DNA from: Plantago major
Taxonomy: Eukaryota > Streptophyta > Magnoliopsida > Lamiales > Plantaginaceae
Direction: 5' to 3'
Length of the DNA stretch: 64,000 nt
Assembly: GCA_026545765.1 (NCBI GenBank)
Contig: CM048840.1
Coordinates: forward strand, 24,556,765 to 24,620,764
The notes below the pieces were generated by a model that saw only the letters and a list, made by a program, of their open reading frames with translations, did not search any database and was not told where the DNA came from. The translations under genes and the position numbers were made by a program. Shown here piece after piece: positions 21,470 to 32,859 of this stretch (position 1 is the stretch's first letter; the number at the start of each line of letters is the position of its first letter).

Positions 21470-24400
21470 CCCGGATGTCCCCTTGGTGGTGGAAATGGAC
21501 ATAGCAGGTTATGAGATCACAAAGGTATTAATCGATACCGGTGCCTCCTCTAACATCCTCTTCATGAGCACCGTCCAAAAAAGAAACAGTGCCTCTTTAT
21601 CCGGAGTGAACATGATATAAGGAGAGAAGAAGATGACCGGAGAACAAAGAAACAGTGCCTCTTTATCCAACAAGAAAGCCGAAGGAAGAGGCGAGAAAGA
21701 CCTCCCGGGAAAGGAATTAACTGGTTGAAAATGGGTGTGGAGAAAAAGAAAATGGCCGCAACGGCCAAGGAGTGCGATGATAGAATCGATGAATATCAAG
21801 TCATTCCCCTTGAACCACCTGGTGAAACACCGACCAAAAGCTTCTTTCATGAAAATCGAATGGCCCCCCATGAAGACGTCTTAGAAATCCCAATTGAAGA
21901 AGGATATCCCAAAAAAACAGTGAAAATCGGCTCGGAAATGGACGCAGAAACAACCATCAAAATGATTGCCTTCCTAAGAAAGAATGCCGGTGTTTTTTCC
22001 TGGGAAACTAAAGATCTGAGCGGTATAGATCCTCGAGTCATGGTACACGAACTCCACGTTGATCCAAATGTCCGACCCATTCGACATAAGAAGAGAGATC
22101 ATGGTCCCGTCCACAACAAGATCATCGCATATGAGGTAGAACGACTACTCAAGGCAGGACACATTGAGGAGGTTCATTACCTGATTGGATATGCAATGTG
22201 GTCGTAGTAGAGAAAAGTCCGGGGAAATGGAGGATGTGCAACGACTTCACTTCTGCCCAAAGGATCCCTATCCCCCGCCAAGAATTGATTAATTGGTAAA
22301 CTCAACTGCCGGGTGTGCACTGTTGAGTTTCATGGATGCTTTTAAAGGCTTCTATCAGATCAAGATGGCTGAGCATGATATCGAAAAGACCGCTTTTATC
22401 ATCGCAGGAGGAGTATACTGTTTCAAGGTCATGCCGTTCGGCCTACGAAACGCTGGCGCCACCTACCAAAGATTGGTGAACCAAATGTTCAAAGAAGAGA
22501 TTGGCAAATCAATGGAGGTTTATGTAGATGACATGCTAGTGAAAAGCAAGGAGACATCTGATCACATCCCCCATCTGGAAAGATGTTTTGCCATAGTAAG
22601 AAAATACGGAATGAAACTCAATCCAGCCAAATGCACATTTGGAGTAACTAGAGGAAAATTCTTGGGATACATGGTGACACAGAGAGGGATCGAGGCAAAC
22701 CCAGAAAAGATAAAAGTCATATTGGAGCTTCCACATCCGGAGAAACTCAGGGACGTTTAGAGACTCATAGGGAAGGTTATATCCCTTAGCCGCTTCATTT
22801 CCAGATCAGCTGAAAAGAACCTCCCTTTTTTCAAAATCCTAAGGAAGAAGGACAAGTTTGAATGGAACAATGAGTGCAATGAGGCATTTGAGAACTTGAA
22901 GCTCTATTTATCCTCCCCGCCTCTACTTTCCAAACCAGAAGAAGGAGAGCCCTTGTACATCTATCTCGCCATCACTCCTGAAGTGGTGAGTTCCGTCTGC
23001 ACGACATGTAAGAGCGAACACCTTCTGGTGTACTACCTGAGCAAAGTACTGGGAACGGCGGAGAAAAACTACAAGGAAATAGAGAAGTATGCCTATTGTC
23101 TGGTAGAGGCCTCCAGGAAGCTCAAACCATACTTTCGCTCCCACAAAATAGTGGTCCTCACGAACCAGCCGCTGAAACAGATCTTAGGTGACGCCTCGAA
23201 ATCAGGAAGGTTGGCTAAATGGACAATTGAGTTAGGAGATCATACGATCGAGTATCAAGCTCCATCTGCCAAAAAAGCCCAGGTCCTGGCTGATTTCCTA
23301 GCCAAATATCCGGGGAACGCGGAACCTCAAAAAGGTAAAGATGAGCAAGCCCCCAGTGAAGCCCCAAAAGACATTTCACCAACAAGCCAGGTTTTGACAT
23401 TGACAACGGAAGTGGTTGGATTGGATATTTAAAAAAATCGGGAAATCGATCCCGTGGCAGAATGGATTATCGCTGAAAAAGAAAGTCCTAGCTTACCTCC
23501 CCCACCAGAAGGAGGGCCGCTCGTGACCGCCCTAAAACATAAACCGACCCTACGAGTGGCTTTTATCCCAAAAGAACTCGGTCCGGAAGAAAAGGACATA
23601 TGGGAACTTTATGTGGACGGTTCATCGGCCGCTCATGCGGGTGGAACGGGGTTATTACTGATCAGCCCAGATGGAATATGCTATCCGCTTAACATTTCCA
23701 GTAACAAACAATGAAGCTGAGTATGAGGCTCTGATAGCAGGAATGAAGATGGCCAAGTCAGTCATGGCCAAGAAAATCAAAGCTTACTCCGACTCTCAGC
23801 TAGTCACGGAACAGTACTCGGGCAAATTTACGACAAAAAGTGCTTCAATGATCAAATATCTAAAGGTAGTTAAAGAGTTAGAAAAAATGTTCGACATGTT
23901 TAGTCTGATCAAGATCAACCGAGCAAAAAACACCATTGCCGACGGATTATCAAAATGGGCTACGGCCTCCGGAGCTGTTGATACCCGTACGGTGGTCCTT
24001 ATGACTGCCAATGAATCAGCCCTCACTGCCAACGAGGTCATAATGAACATGGGCGTCATATCTGACGACAACACTTGGATGAGCGACATCGTGAACTATC
24101 TACAGAACGGGATTCTACCCCGTGATTCAACTGAATCTAGAAGAGTCCAACGAAGATCCCAACGCTACTTCCTCTCTGGTACAAACCTATATAGAAAGTC
24201 CTATAATGGAACTCACCTCCGTTGTCTGGGTCCGTCTGAGGCCAGTACAGTGTTGAAGGAGATCCATTTAGGAAGTTGCGGAAACCATTCAGGAGGAAGA
24301 GCCTTGGCCCAGAAAATTCAGAGAAACGACTATTATTGGTCGGCAATGCAAAAGGAAGCTGGAAAATTCTCACGATCATGCTCGGAATGTCAAAGGTTCG

Positions 24401-25044
24401 CAAGGATCCCCCATCGACCTACCATACCAATGATACCATCAACCATCCCATGTCCATTCGATCAGTGGGGCATGGACATCGTAGGACCTTTCCCAGTAGG
24501 ACCCGGTGGCAAAAAAATTCTCATTGTGGCTGTAGAATACTTCTCGAAATGGGTAGAAGCTGAGGCAACGGCCTCCATTTCAGAGAATAAGGTCATGGAC
24601 TTCCTTTGGAAATTATCGTGTCGATTTGGCCTACCACGAATACTAGTTGCGGACAATGGTCGACAGTTCTCCGGGTACAAGCTTAAAGATTGGTGCGAAG
24701 AAATGAGGATCGAACAGCGTTTCACTTCCGTTGGGTATCCTCAAGCCAACGGACAAACTGAGGTAACTAATCGTACCATCGTCGACAATCTTCAGAAGAG
24801 ACTGGGAGACGCAGAGAAAGATTGGGTCGATGAATTGGAAGGAGTGTTATGGGCTTATCGTACCACGACAAGAACGGCCACACAAGAAACTCCCTTCAGT
24901 TTGGTGTATGGATCCGAAGCTGTAATCCCGTCCGAAATCTCAATCAACACCTTCCGGATCCAAGGGTATGTTCCCTCGGACAGCCACGACAAAAGAGTGT
25001 ACGACTTCTCAACATGCTCGAGACCAACAGGAGTACGGTCCTAG
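21470..25044 (+). pseudogene. pol region: protease, RT, RNase H, second RNase H, integrase, broken
   Basis: Domains appear in order. The aspartic protease motif DTGAS lies near 21537-21551. Reverse transcriptase covers about 22060-22760, with MPFGLRNA and the catalytic YVDDML near 22520-22535. An RNase H / tether region runs 22900-23330. A second, archaeal-like RNase H follows at 23600-23970 (YVDGSS, NNEAEYEA, YSDSQLV). Integrase at 24230-24980 has an H-C zinc region, then Asp, Asp and Glu positions within MDIVGPF, VADNGRQF and ANGQTEVTN. Breaks include a frame change with stop near 22207, a stop at 22758, a stop near 23430 and a shift near 23700. A 23-base direct repeat near 21579 and 21646 marks a small duplication after the protease. 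The integrase frame (23671-25044) is the longest intact piece. Confidence 0.9.
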
Positions 25045-25436
25045 CTCGAACCTTAGGATACCAAGCTATCATGGCAAGGGCCTACAACAAAATGTGAAAA
25101 GTAGGGACCTCCAGATTGGAGACTTGGTGCTACGAAAGGCTGATATATTAAACCAACCGGAAAACTCGAACCCAACTGGGAAGGTCCCTACAGAGTCACA
25201 AGGGCAAGTATCAATGGGAGCTACGCTTTGGAAAGCATGGACGGCAAACCGCTCAAGCGTACCTGGAACGCCAAGAATCTGCAGAAGTACTATGCCTAGA
25301 TCATTTGTAATAGGATCTTTTGAAATGTATCATCTTCTGGCTACCATGTAATCCTACCGTTCGATTATAATAAAGCATTTGTTTATCTGTCAACTATTTG
25401 CAAGAAGAACCGTACGCGCCACTAAGGGCAGACATT

Positions 25437-25830
25437 ATCTTAAAGTTCCTCGGACCCAAAATGTCAGAGAGAAACTCCCTAAGAAACAAAGATTGAGGTG
25501 CGGATTGTCTCGGACCCAAAGTGTCCAAGGTATACCGACGCTCAACTAAAAAATTATCTTAAAGTTCCCCGGATCCAAAGTGTCAGAGAGAAACTCCCTA
25601 AGAAACAAAGATTGAGGTGCGGATTGTCTCGGACCCAAAGTGTCCAAGGTATACCGACGCTCAACTCAAAAATTATCTTAAAGTTCCTCGGACCCTAAAA
25701 GTCCGAGAGAAACTCCCTAAGAAACAAAGATTGAAGTATGGATTACCTCGGGCCCAAGGTGCCGAGGCATACCAACACTCAACTCAAAAAAGTATCTTAA
25801 AAATTCTCGGACCAAAAGCATCCAAGACCA
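25437..25830 (+). repeat. 119-bp tandem repeat downstream of pol
   Basis: About three and a third copies start near 25441, 25560, 25679 and 25797. Each carries 'TTAAAGTTCCTCGGACC' and 'AACTCCCTAAGAAACAAAG'. The first three are nearly identical and the last is diverged. Arrays between pol and the 3' LTR are common in Tat-type elements and can seed satellite DNA. Confidence 0.88.
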
Positions 25831-26501
25831 AGCATTGGAAGAACCCAACATTGACGAATTTTGCACGAAAAATGCAACTCCCGGAGTCTAGGACCCAAAG
25901 AGTCTTAGAACAATCAAGGACCAACACCACGAGACCGAATCTCGACCCAATCCAAGCATCGGACCAATATTCAATTTGTTTGATTTTCGGGCCATTAGTT
26001 CAACGTTTGAATAGAAGCTATAAAACCATGAAGTTTGAATATCACGGTAACACAAGATATGGATCCGATGATCAACAAGATAACAAGAATAAAGACATGT
26101 GTATGAACATTCAAGATGGACGAACACAAAACCCAAGTCTATTGCAATAAAGTCGGTCACCCCTGGATCAACAAAAGTTACAGTTAAAACCCAAAAGTAC
26201 GAGGGATGATCCATGCATGACCGATGAGAGGTGTCAAATGTTAGTACGAGTTTAACCCTCACAAAGCCGAGGGGATAGCTAGTCAAAATATCACTAAAGT
26301 CATAATAAGTGTTCAAATAAGTCAGACACTCTACAAAAATACGCAAGGGCATACCCTTGGATCGAATCAAGTCTAGACCTCGGACCTCTTCCAGAAGCGA
26401 CGAGTAACTTTCTTGCCTTCAACCTCCTCCAAAAACGTAGCCGGCTCATGATCAAGAATGGGACCCGGGAGATCCATCCACTTAGCATTACAGTTGGAGG
26501 A

Positions 26502-29500
26502 TTACCCGCCACCGATCTTAGAGGCGTAAAAGACATCGGGTAACCAAGAGGGGTAGACCGGAGATTCATCTACGGTAAAATCCGCCAAAGGAGCAACCAC
26601 GGACCAAAACTCATCCGAAGCAAGAGTGTCGGGGGACTTCAATTTGGGATCAAAGACTACCTCCCCATCACAATTCCCCATTATATTGAGGTTCGCATCT
26701 TGGCTCGTAATGGAGTCCTTCAAAAATCCGGCATCCTTCAACTGGCTCACACAATCAAAGAAGGCATCCCCCCTAACGTCGCCCTCTCGCATCTTACTAA
26801 GGAAATAGTAGGAGTCAGACTTAAGGAAATCTTTCAAGGCATCAGTATGAGTGGTCTTCGCTTTGGAGAGAAGTGCCTCAGCCATCTTAGCCCGAGCGGA
26901 CGTGATCAGGGACCATGCTTTCTCGGTCTTTCCATGAGCAATCTTCTCCTTTTCGAGCTTTTTGTCCGACAAGACTCTCTCGGACTTGAGTTTGGCAATC
27001 TCGGCCTCACGAGCAACCAACTTCGCATTCGAAGCCTCGATCTCCTCCTTCAGTCGGGTAGTATCGGACTCTTCTCAATCCAAAAAGGTTGCGGCATGAT
27101 CGGTGACCTATGAAAGGAAGTAAGAAGTTACTTACAAATCAAGGACGGTCATTAAGATAGAAAAATAAGAAATGAAGCGCGACAAGTGAGAAAAATGCAA
27201 TATATACAAGAAGTTACTTACTGCATCGGCATGATTCTTGATAAGTCCCGACAAAGAATTGAGGCTCCCCACAAGGTCGACCCTAGACATACCACGAAGC
27301 GTGGTGGTATCATTCACATTGGCATCATTGGATCCCATCACCACTCGGATCCTCTTAGAAGGAGCCCTCTCCTTATCCGCCGGTGCATTCCCTTTTCTCT
27401 TGGCCGCATCAGCTTCACTCCGAGCCACAATGCTCACTTGCTCCTAAAAAATGAACTTTCGTTAGGTAAAACAAATTGAAAAAAAAGAAGGCACAATAGA
27501 AAAAGAAGGCACAAAAGGCGAGAATTTAGACCGAGATACCTGCGGATTAGGGATCGATGAACCACCTGGGACCGAGGAACCACCTGAGGCCGTGGTGGAG
27601 CCGAAGCATGATTAAATCATTTCGGTCGTAGGGATCTTTTACGGACCCGAAGAGTACTTCTTCTTCTTGCCGGCCCTCAATTTCTCTCGGGCCTTCAACT
27701 TCTCGGCATTATGTTGCTTAAACAATTTGGTGGCGGACTCCATGATCCAGTAACCTGCGAGGAAATAACATCAGAACAAGAGCTGAGAATAAAAAGATAT
27801 TCTACCAAGTATATGATCTACTCACGCAAATTGGGCCTGTCGTTACAATAGACCGACACACTAGTCAATCCGGCCAACCACAAGTGAGGTTGCACAACCA
27901 AACCATACGGATAATAAAGTGTCAGATCTTTCCCAACAACCCCAAAAACGGCGGCCTTCTCTAAAAAAAGTTCGGGATCGGTATCATGATATAAAGTGGT
28001 GCACCCCCTCGTCCCTATGAGCGGAACGTAGGTCTTCCCCCACCACCCCCCCCCCCCAGGACTCCGCAACAATTGTCCTAAGTGATTCTAACCAAGAAGG
28101 CACTCTCCTAAGTTTAGTGGTCGGAAACTTGTTTCTACAAAAGTAGCTAGGTATTCTCCAATCACCGGAAGGATGTTTGACATAAAAATACTTAGGCCAC
28201 CACTTGGAAGAATGGGATGACTCGTACCCATCTAGGAATTTATAACCTCGTCGAGCCGTGAAGTAAAAGAATGTCGTCCCAGGACTAAGGGCTATGTTGA
28301 AAGCCGCTAGAAACTTTTGATACGATAAAGCCTCCCCGTTCAAAGCTAAGATCACTCCAAAACACATGATGGTGCCTAAAGCATTAGGAAGAATCTGTGT
28401 AGGACACAAACCCGTCTCCCTAAACAACTCCTCTATCTCGGGTATCATCGGGAGCCTCCACCCACACTTGAAAGCTCGAACGTGAAATGCCATATAACCC
28501 ACGGGTGGGTTGTACATAGTCTGAGTCGACGAAGGGATCATAATCTCATAATCATCCGGGATCTCAGAACGGCGACAAAGTCTAGAGATGACCGACACAG
28601 AAAGAGTCGTCGAACAAGTAGGAATGATTTGATCCTCATTGGCCTCGGCGTCGGCCCTCAAATCGCCAATGGGATCAACACGGGCCGTCTTATACTCAAT
28701 TTTCGTCTTAATGGGCTTCCTTTTATTCCTACGACCTTTGGACCTCGAAGCATCAAGAGCAACAACAATGGTGCGCTCGGGATTCTCGGACACCGGAACA
28801 TCACTCCCTCGGTCCGAATCCTCACCCTCGAAACCCTTGATGTCAACATCCTCCTCCGACTCACCTCTATTACCACCACTCGCCCCCTCACTCGGATCCG
28901 CCCCATCATTCGGAGCACTCTCATCCTCACCGGAATCTCCCTCAAACGAACTTCCATCACTATCACTATCTCTGGACGAAGAAGACAAAGAACCGGAACT
29001 AGAAGGATCACTCGCCGCGGCTTCCTCGGGCTCGGGGGATGATAAAACCATCCGAGTTCCATAAATCAAGCTCGGATTCCTAGGGGGCCGATTGGAGTCA
29101 AAAGACAAAGGAGACTCGAGCTCTCCTATCGACGGTCTCAACATGATCATCTATCTCTAGGACTCGGTTACAAGGAAGAGTCCCAGAAGACCCAACAACC
29201 TCGGGATCCGCCATTGGAAAGGATGATAAGGGCATCGGCTAAAAAACAAGGACCCTATAACCATAACCCAAAGATGCAACATACATAGGCGGAAGTTCCA
29301 CCTGACGAGGAGGCAAGACCTCGAACCTAACAACACGGGAATGAGATAGACGGACCAAATTCCTAGTACCCACTCGACGAGGAGACCTACGGGTTACCAA
29401 CTGTACTTCGGACTCATCCATATCAGACAATTGGTCGGAATCCTTCAGAACTACCATATTGTCACGAGGCGGCCGAACCTCTTCCCCATCGCCCAAGTAA

Positions 29501-29523
29501 ACCTCACCAATATCGTTACTCAC
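26502..29523 (-). pseudogene. Antisense extra ORF of the retrotransposon (PF04195-like 'gypsy-type transposon' protein)
   Basis: Several minus-strand frames lie between pol and the 3' LTR. The largest (29150-27984, 388 codons) has an acidic Ser-rich N-terminal region, then a globular block with GYMAFHVRAFKCGWRLP, FRETGLCP and QILPNALG. This pattern fits the plant family annotated as 'putative gypsy type transposon' (Transposase_28). A C run at about 28045-28060 coincides with a frame change, and the protein continues in another frame to 27818. Further pieces at 27755-27590, 27437-27132 (basic and Ala-rich) and 27020-26502 (charged coiled coil) look like later exons. A short frame at 29523-29239 may be an upstream exon. 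Antisense accessory ORFs of this kind are known in Tat elements; their role is unproven. Confidence 0.65.
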
Positions 29524-29720
29524 CCCAGATATGTTTTTCTTTTAATTTTTTTTATCCGAGTCGGGGAATCTACATACATCAAAGACAAAGGAATTCACCC
29601 AAGTTAAAAAAAGTTTTTACCCCAGACTCGGATACCAATTAAAGTAGAAGAAGTGGAGAACATTTTTTTCGGCCAAGCAAACTCCAAGAAATGCAAAGTT
29701 CAGAACAGCGAGGCAAAATA

Positions 29721-29925
29721 GACCGATCCACCAAGCAAGTTCAAGATAGATAAAATCACCAACATAATACCGATCCACCAAGCAAGTTCAAGATAGATAA
29801 AATCACCAACAAAAGATCGATCCACCAAGCAAGTTCAAGATAGATAAAATCATCAACAAAAGACCGATCCACCAAGCAAGTTCAAGATAGATAAATATCA
29901 ACAAAAGACCGATCAACCACAAAGA
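29721..29925 (+). repeat. 47-bp tandem repeat inside the retrotransposon
   Basis: A little over four copies carry the core 'CGATCCACCAAGCAAGTTC' near 29724, 29771, 29818 and 29865. A partial, changed copy starts near 29910. Spacing is 47 bp except the last (45). Confidence 0.9.
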
Positions 29926-30339
29926 CCGAGCAACCATGAAGCATACCGATGGAATAAATTTAGAAATAAAGATGAAAAGGCATAACAAGAAGCTTACTTC
30001 CACAATCTGCCTTCCTTCTTGAATCTCGGAAACGATCGAAATCACGGGATCTCGGCCTCCAATTTGGGTCTCTCTCAAACCTCGGCCTCTCCCAATATCG
30101 GTCTCGTCTCGGAATCACCCAACGACGGCCGCCTTCAAACCTCGGTCTACCTCGAATCTCGGAACGGATCAACTCTCAATTTTCTCCTCCTATCCTCCTC
30201 AAATTCGCAATGGTGGCAGCCTTGAATCTCGGAAGTCTAAAGTCGAACAACAGCCTTCAATAATCAAACCTCGGTCCAAATCCGGCTAAAACCTGAAAGT
30301 GAATCAAGCGCACGTAAGAATGGCAAGTGACAGCATAAC

Positions 30340-30770
30340 AATATTTTGCTATTGAAACAGAAAGATCGTTTCATCTTCTCGAGACATTGCGTATGAAGTT
30401 GCTGAGCCAGTGCCCAATATTGTTCGCAGTAGAACCACTTATAATGATATGGTGGACAAATTGTATACCATCACAGGTTTCAATCAGCTACTGCGAATAG
30501 CATCAAGATTACATTTTTTTAATTTAACAAAGCGGCCATATATTAGTGGGTTAGAATTTTACTTGGAAGAAATTCTAAATAAAAATTAATGAGCAGTCGG
30601 ATGTGGAAGGATATAGGGAGGTAAATGAGGGATCTTCTGGAAGGAGTGTGCTTATTAGTAATTCTCAGTTGGCAAAAGAGAAGATGGTTCAAGAGAAAGA
30701 CTATGATAATATGTTAAAGAACAAGATGGAGCATACATGTGCGTCTAGTGTTGTTTTGGTTTTTTTTTAA
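30340..30770 (+). mobile_element. Foreign insert in the retrotransposon, possible exon fragment of another element
   Basis: Base composition and codon pattern change abruptly here compared with the CT-rich and CGG-rich DNA on either side. A frame from 30361 to the TAA at 30587 follows an acceptor-like CAG and contains TTYNDMVDKLYTITGFN. That is vaguely like the N-terminal part of plant MULE proteins. The segment ends in a T/A homopolymer at 30757-30777. Identification is tentative. Confidence 0.3.
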
Positions 30771-30889
30771 AAAAAAAGGTGAACAGTAAACTCGGAATAG
30801 TACCGATCTTCAGTAGCTTCAATCTCGGTCCAAATTGGTATCGGCCTCCTTTCTTCTTTCGGACTCTCTTGAAACGGCGGCCTCCAAGT

Positions 30890-31090
30890 CAATTTCGGTA
30901 TGTCGGTCTGCTCTCTTTTTCCGTCCCGCCGGTCCGCTCTCTTCTTCCGCCGGTCTGCTCTTCTTCCGTCAGTCTGCTCTCTTATTCCGCCGGTCTGCTC
31001 TCTCTTCTTCCGTCAGACTGCTTCTCTTCTCTTCTCCGTTCGCTTCTTCTCGGTCTGCTCTCCGTTCTTTTAATGTCGGTCTGCTCTTTC
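30890..31090 (+). repeat. CT-rich degenerate short repeats
   Basis: The phrase 'GGTCTGCTCT' with 'CTTCTTCCG' recurs about every 25-30 bases. The minus strand therefore reads as a purine-rich, Arg/Glu-coding tract. It is a low-complexity minisatellite within the retrotransposon's 3' non-coding part. Confidence 0.7.
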
Positions 31091-31339
31091 TTCTTTCAAT
31101 CTCGGTCCTTGGTTCTTTTCTACAGTCTCGGTTCTTTTCTATGGCTGGGTGAAAAAATTGTGAGGTAAATGGAGGGTAAAAACCCATTTATATAGAAGTA
31201 AAATGGGTCGGTTCAACCGGGCCCATGGGCCGAAAGCTCTAGCCCATACATCAAGACTTGAGCGACCGGTATAAATGACGAATCGAGAATATGGTTCAAT
31301 CGCAAAATTTCACAATTATCTTTTTACTAAGATATTTGG

Positions 31340-31760
31340 AAACTCGGGGGATGAGGAAGATGGATGAATAAACGAGAGCGTCGAAATTATTTTGTGTCGG
31401 TACAAAAAGTTTGACACAAAAATCGGATCGAAAAAATTTGACACAAATAAATTATCTCGAACCTCACTTTGCCGAGACGAGAGCGTCGAAATTATTTTGT
31501 GTCGGTACTGACGAGGAAGATGGATGAATAAACGAGAGCGTCGAAATTATTTTGTGTCGGTGCAGACGAGGAAGATGGATGAATAAACGAGAGCGTCGAA
31601 ATTATTTTGTGTCGGTACAAAAAGTTAGACACAAAAATCAGATCGAAAAAGTTTGACACAAATAAATTATCTCGAACCTCACTTTGCCGAGACGAGAACG
31701 TCGAAATTATTTTGTGTCGATTAGATGGATCAGTAAACGAGAGACAAAGAAATAAGAGAT
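31340..31760 (+). repeat. Nested direct repeats before the 3' LTR
   Basis: The unit 'GCGTCGAAATTATTTTGTGTCG' recurs about five times, near 31380, 31488, 31540, 31592 and 31699. It is joined to a second unit, 'GACGAGGAAGATGGATGAAT', and to 'CTCGAACCTCACTTTGCCGAGACGAGA'. The units are duplicated in blocks, suggesting stepwise unequal copying. Confidence 0.85.
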
Positions 31761-31992
31761 GAAGAAGATGTACGTATGTATAGTCCGCAAGAACCAATCA
31801 GATGGCGCCACGTAAGCGAAGTGACAAAACCCATTTACGGGCATGGCCCTGAGCTTGGGCCTAAGAACAACAAATTTTTGGGACATGAAATAGGCCCAGA
31901 ACAAGAAGCCCATTATGACAAGATCACGACCACCGGAATTGAGATATGTCGGACTCCAACTCGAAAAATTTCACAACTATCTTTTTACTAAG

Positions 31993-32016
31993 ATACTTGG
32001 AAACTGGGGGGACTTA
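31993..32016 (+). other. Polypurine tract of the retrotransposon
   Basis: A purine-rich stretch, GGAAACTGGGGGGAC, lies immediately before the 3' LTR, where plus-strand priming is expected. A similar sequence near 31330 (GGAAACTCGGGGGATGAGGAAG) is a probable diverged duplicate. Confidence 0.7.
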
Positions 32017-32715
32017 CGATATGTACCTTTAAGTCCTACCCCCGAACTAAGAAGACTTAATCATATCGAGCAATGCTATCAAGGGAGTTCGACCTCACCA
32101 AAGTTAAGGGTCCGACTACACCAAAATCAAGAGGCCGACCCTCTAATATTTCAACCTTCGGACTACAATCCAAGGCTCATCTACTTAAATGGGCCAAGTC
32201 TATTAAGGGCCCATGAGCCCAACTTCTAGCATGGACGAATCCAGACCGTACACTTGGCACTCATCCAAGAGAGGATGATAACAAACCTTTGCCTATAAAT
32301 ACAAGGCCTTTACTCCTCATAAACGGTAAGTAACGACTTCCGAAAATCTACTATCGAAGTTTTTAAGTCCTAGATTGAAAAGTCGACCGACTTATTAACT
32401 AGTTGAATCTAAGTACTGGGTTGTCCTAGGCAAACCGGCCCAAAAGGGTCTAACCCCTTATTTTCTTGTCACAGATCAACGACGGACACCACCGAGGACC
32501 GACAGACGCAACGGAGGACCGACGGACTCGACCTCGGTCCACTTTTTCATCCGCACACTTTCCGACCTTCGCGAAGTCACAAATTTAATCAAAGTAAAGG
32601 CGACTTGAACCAAGGACTATTTGACTTCCGCTAACTAATATCATCGTTCGAGCAAGAAATCAATCTAGGGTGTCGACGAACTAACTAGCGACTTATCCAT
32701 TTTTACCCTACATCA
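32017..32715 (+). repeat. 3' LTR of the Tat-type element
   Basis: It matches the 5' LTR throughout. The first base is C instead of T, and the end is CTACATCA. It contains an extra 20-bp unit near 32500 that duplicates the neighbouring GAGGACCGACGGAC sequence, and lacks 4 bp near 32661. Confidence 0.93.
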
Positions 32716-32720
32716 GTCAC

Positions 32721-32849
32721 CATACGGAGCTTCGTCGGATCTTCATGGAAACTGAGCTCGATCCGGTGGAGGACTTGTGAGCTTAACGGAGCTTCGTCGG
32801 ATCTTCATTTTCTTTCGGATTATCTCCGATTCCGTCACCATCAGCAGGT
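32721..32849 (+). pseudogene. Exon-like continuation of the split ORF
   Basis: Directly after the element, the reading frame from 18017 stays open until TGA at 32778-32780. The 22-base phrase CGGAGCTTCGTCGGATCTTCAT occurs twice (about 32725 and 32788), a local duplication. A consensus donor CAG|GTAACT follows at 32849/32850. A conservative reading is a first exon or UTR with a splice donor; the protein is unrecognised. Confidence 0.35.
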
Positions 32850-32859
32850 AACTCTCTCT

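Larger units (their letters stand above)
18218..32715 (+). mobile_element. Tat-type Ty3/gypsy LTR retrotransposon, about 14.5 kb, degenerate
   Basis: A complete but non-functional element has two LTRs (684 and 699 bp), a primer-binding site directly after the 5' LTR, broken gag and pol on the plus strand, an antisense extra ORF, tandem arrays and a purine-rich tract before the 3' LTR. The flanks ATCAC (18213-18217) and GTCAC (32716-32720) are a 5-bp target duplication with one change. The pol order is protease, reverse transcriptase, RNase H, a second RNase H, integrase. The second, archaeal-type RNase H and the antisense ORF place it in the Tat/Retand group. Stops and frameshifts in gag and pol make it unable to move by itself. 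Confidence 0.93.

Noticed and set aside
28482..29064. Plus-strand open frames of 140-190 codons
   Set aside because: They lie opposite the antisense retrotransposon ORF in a low-complexity Ser/Asp region. They are mirror frames.
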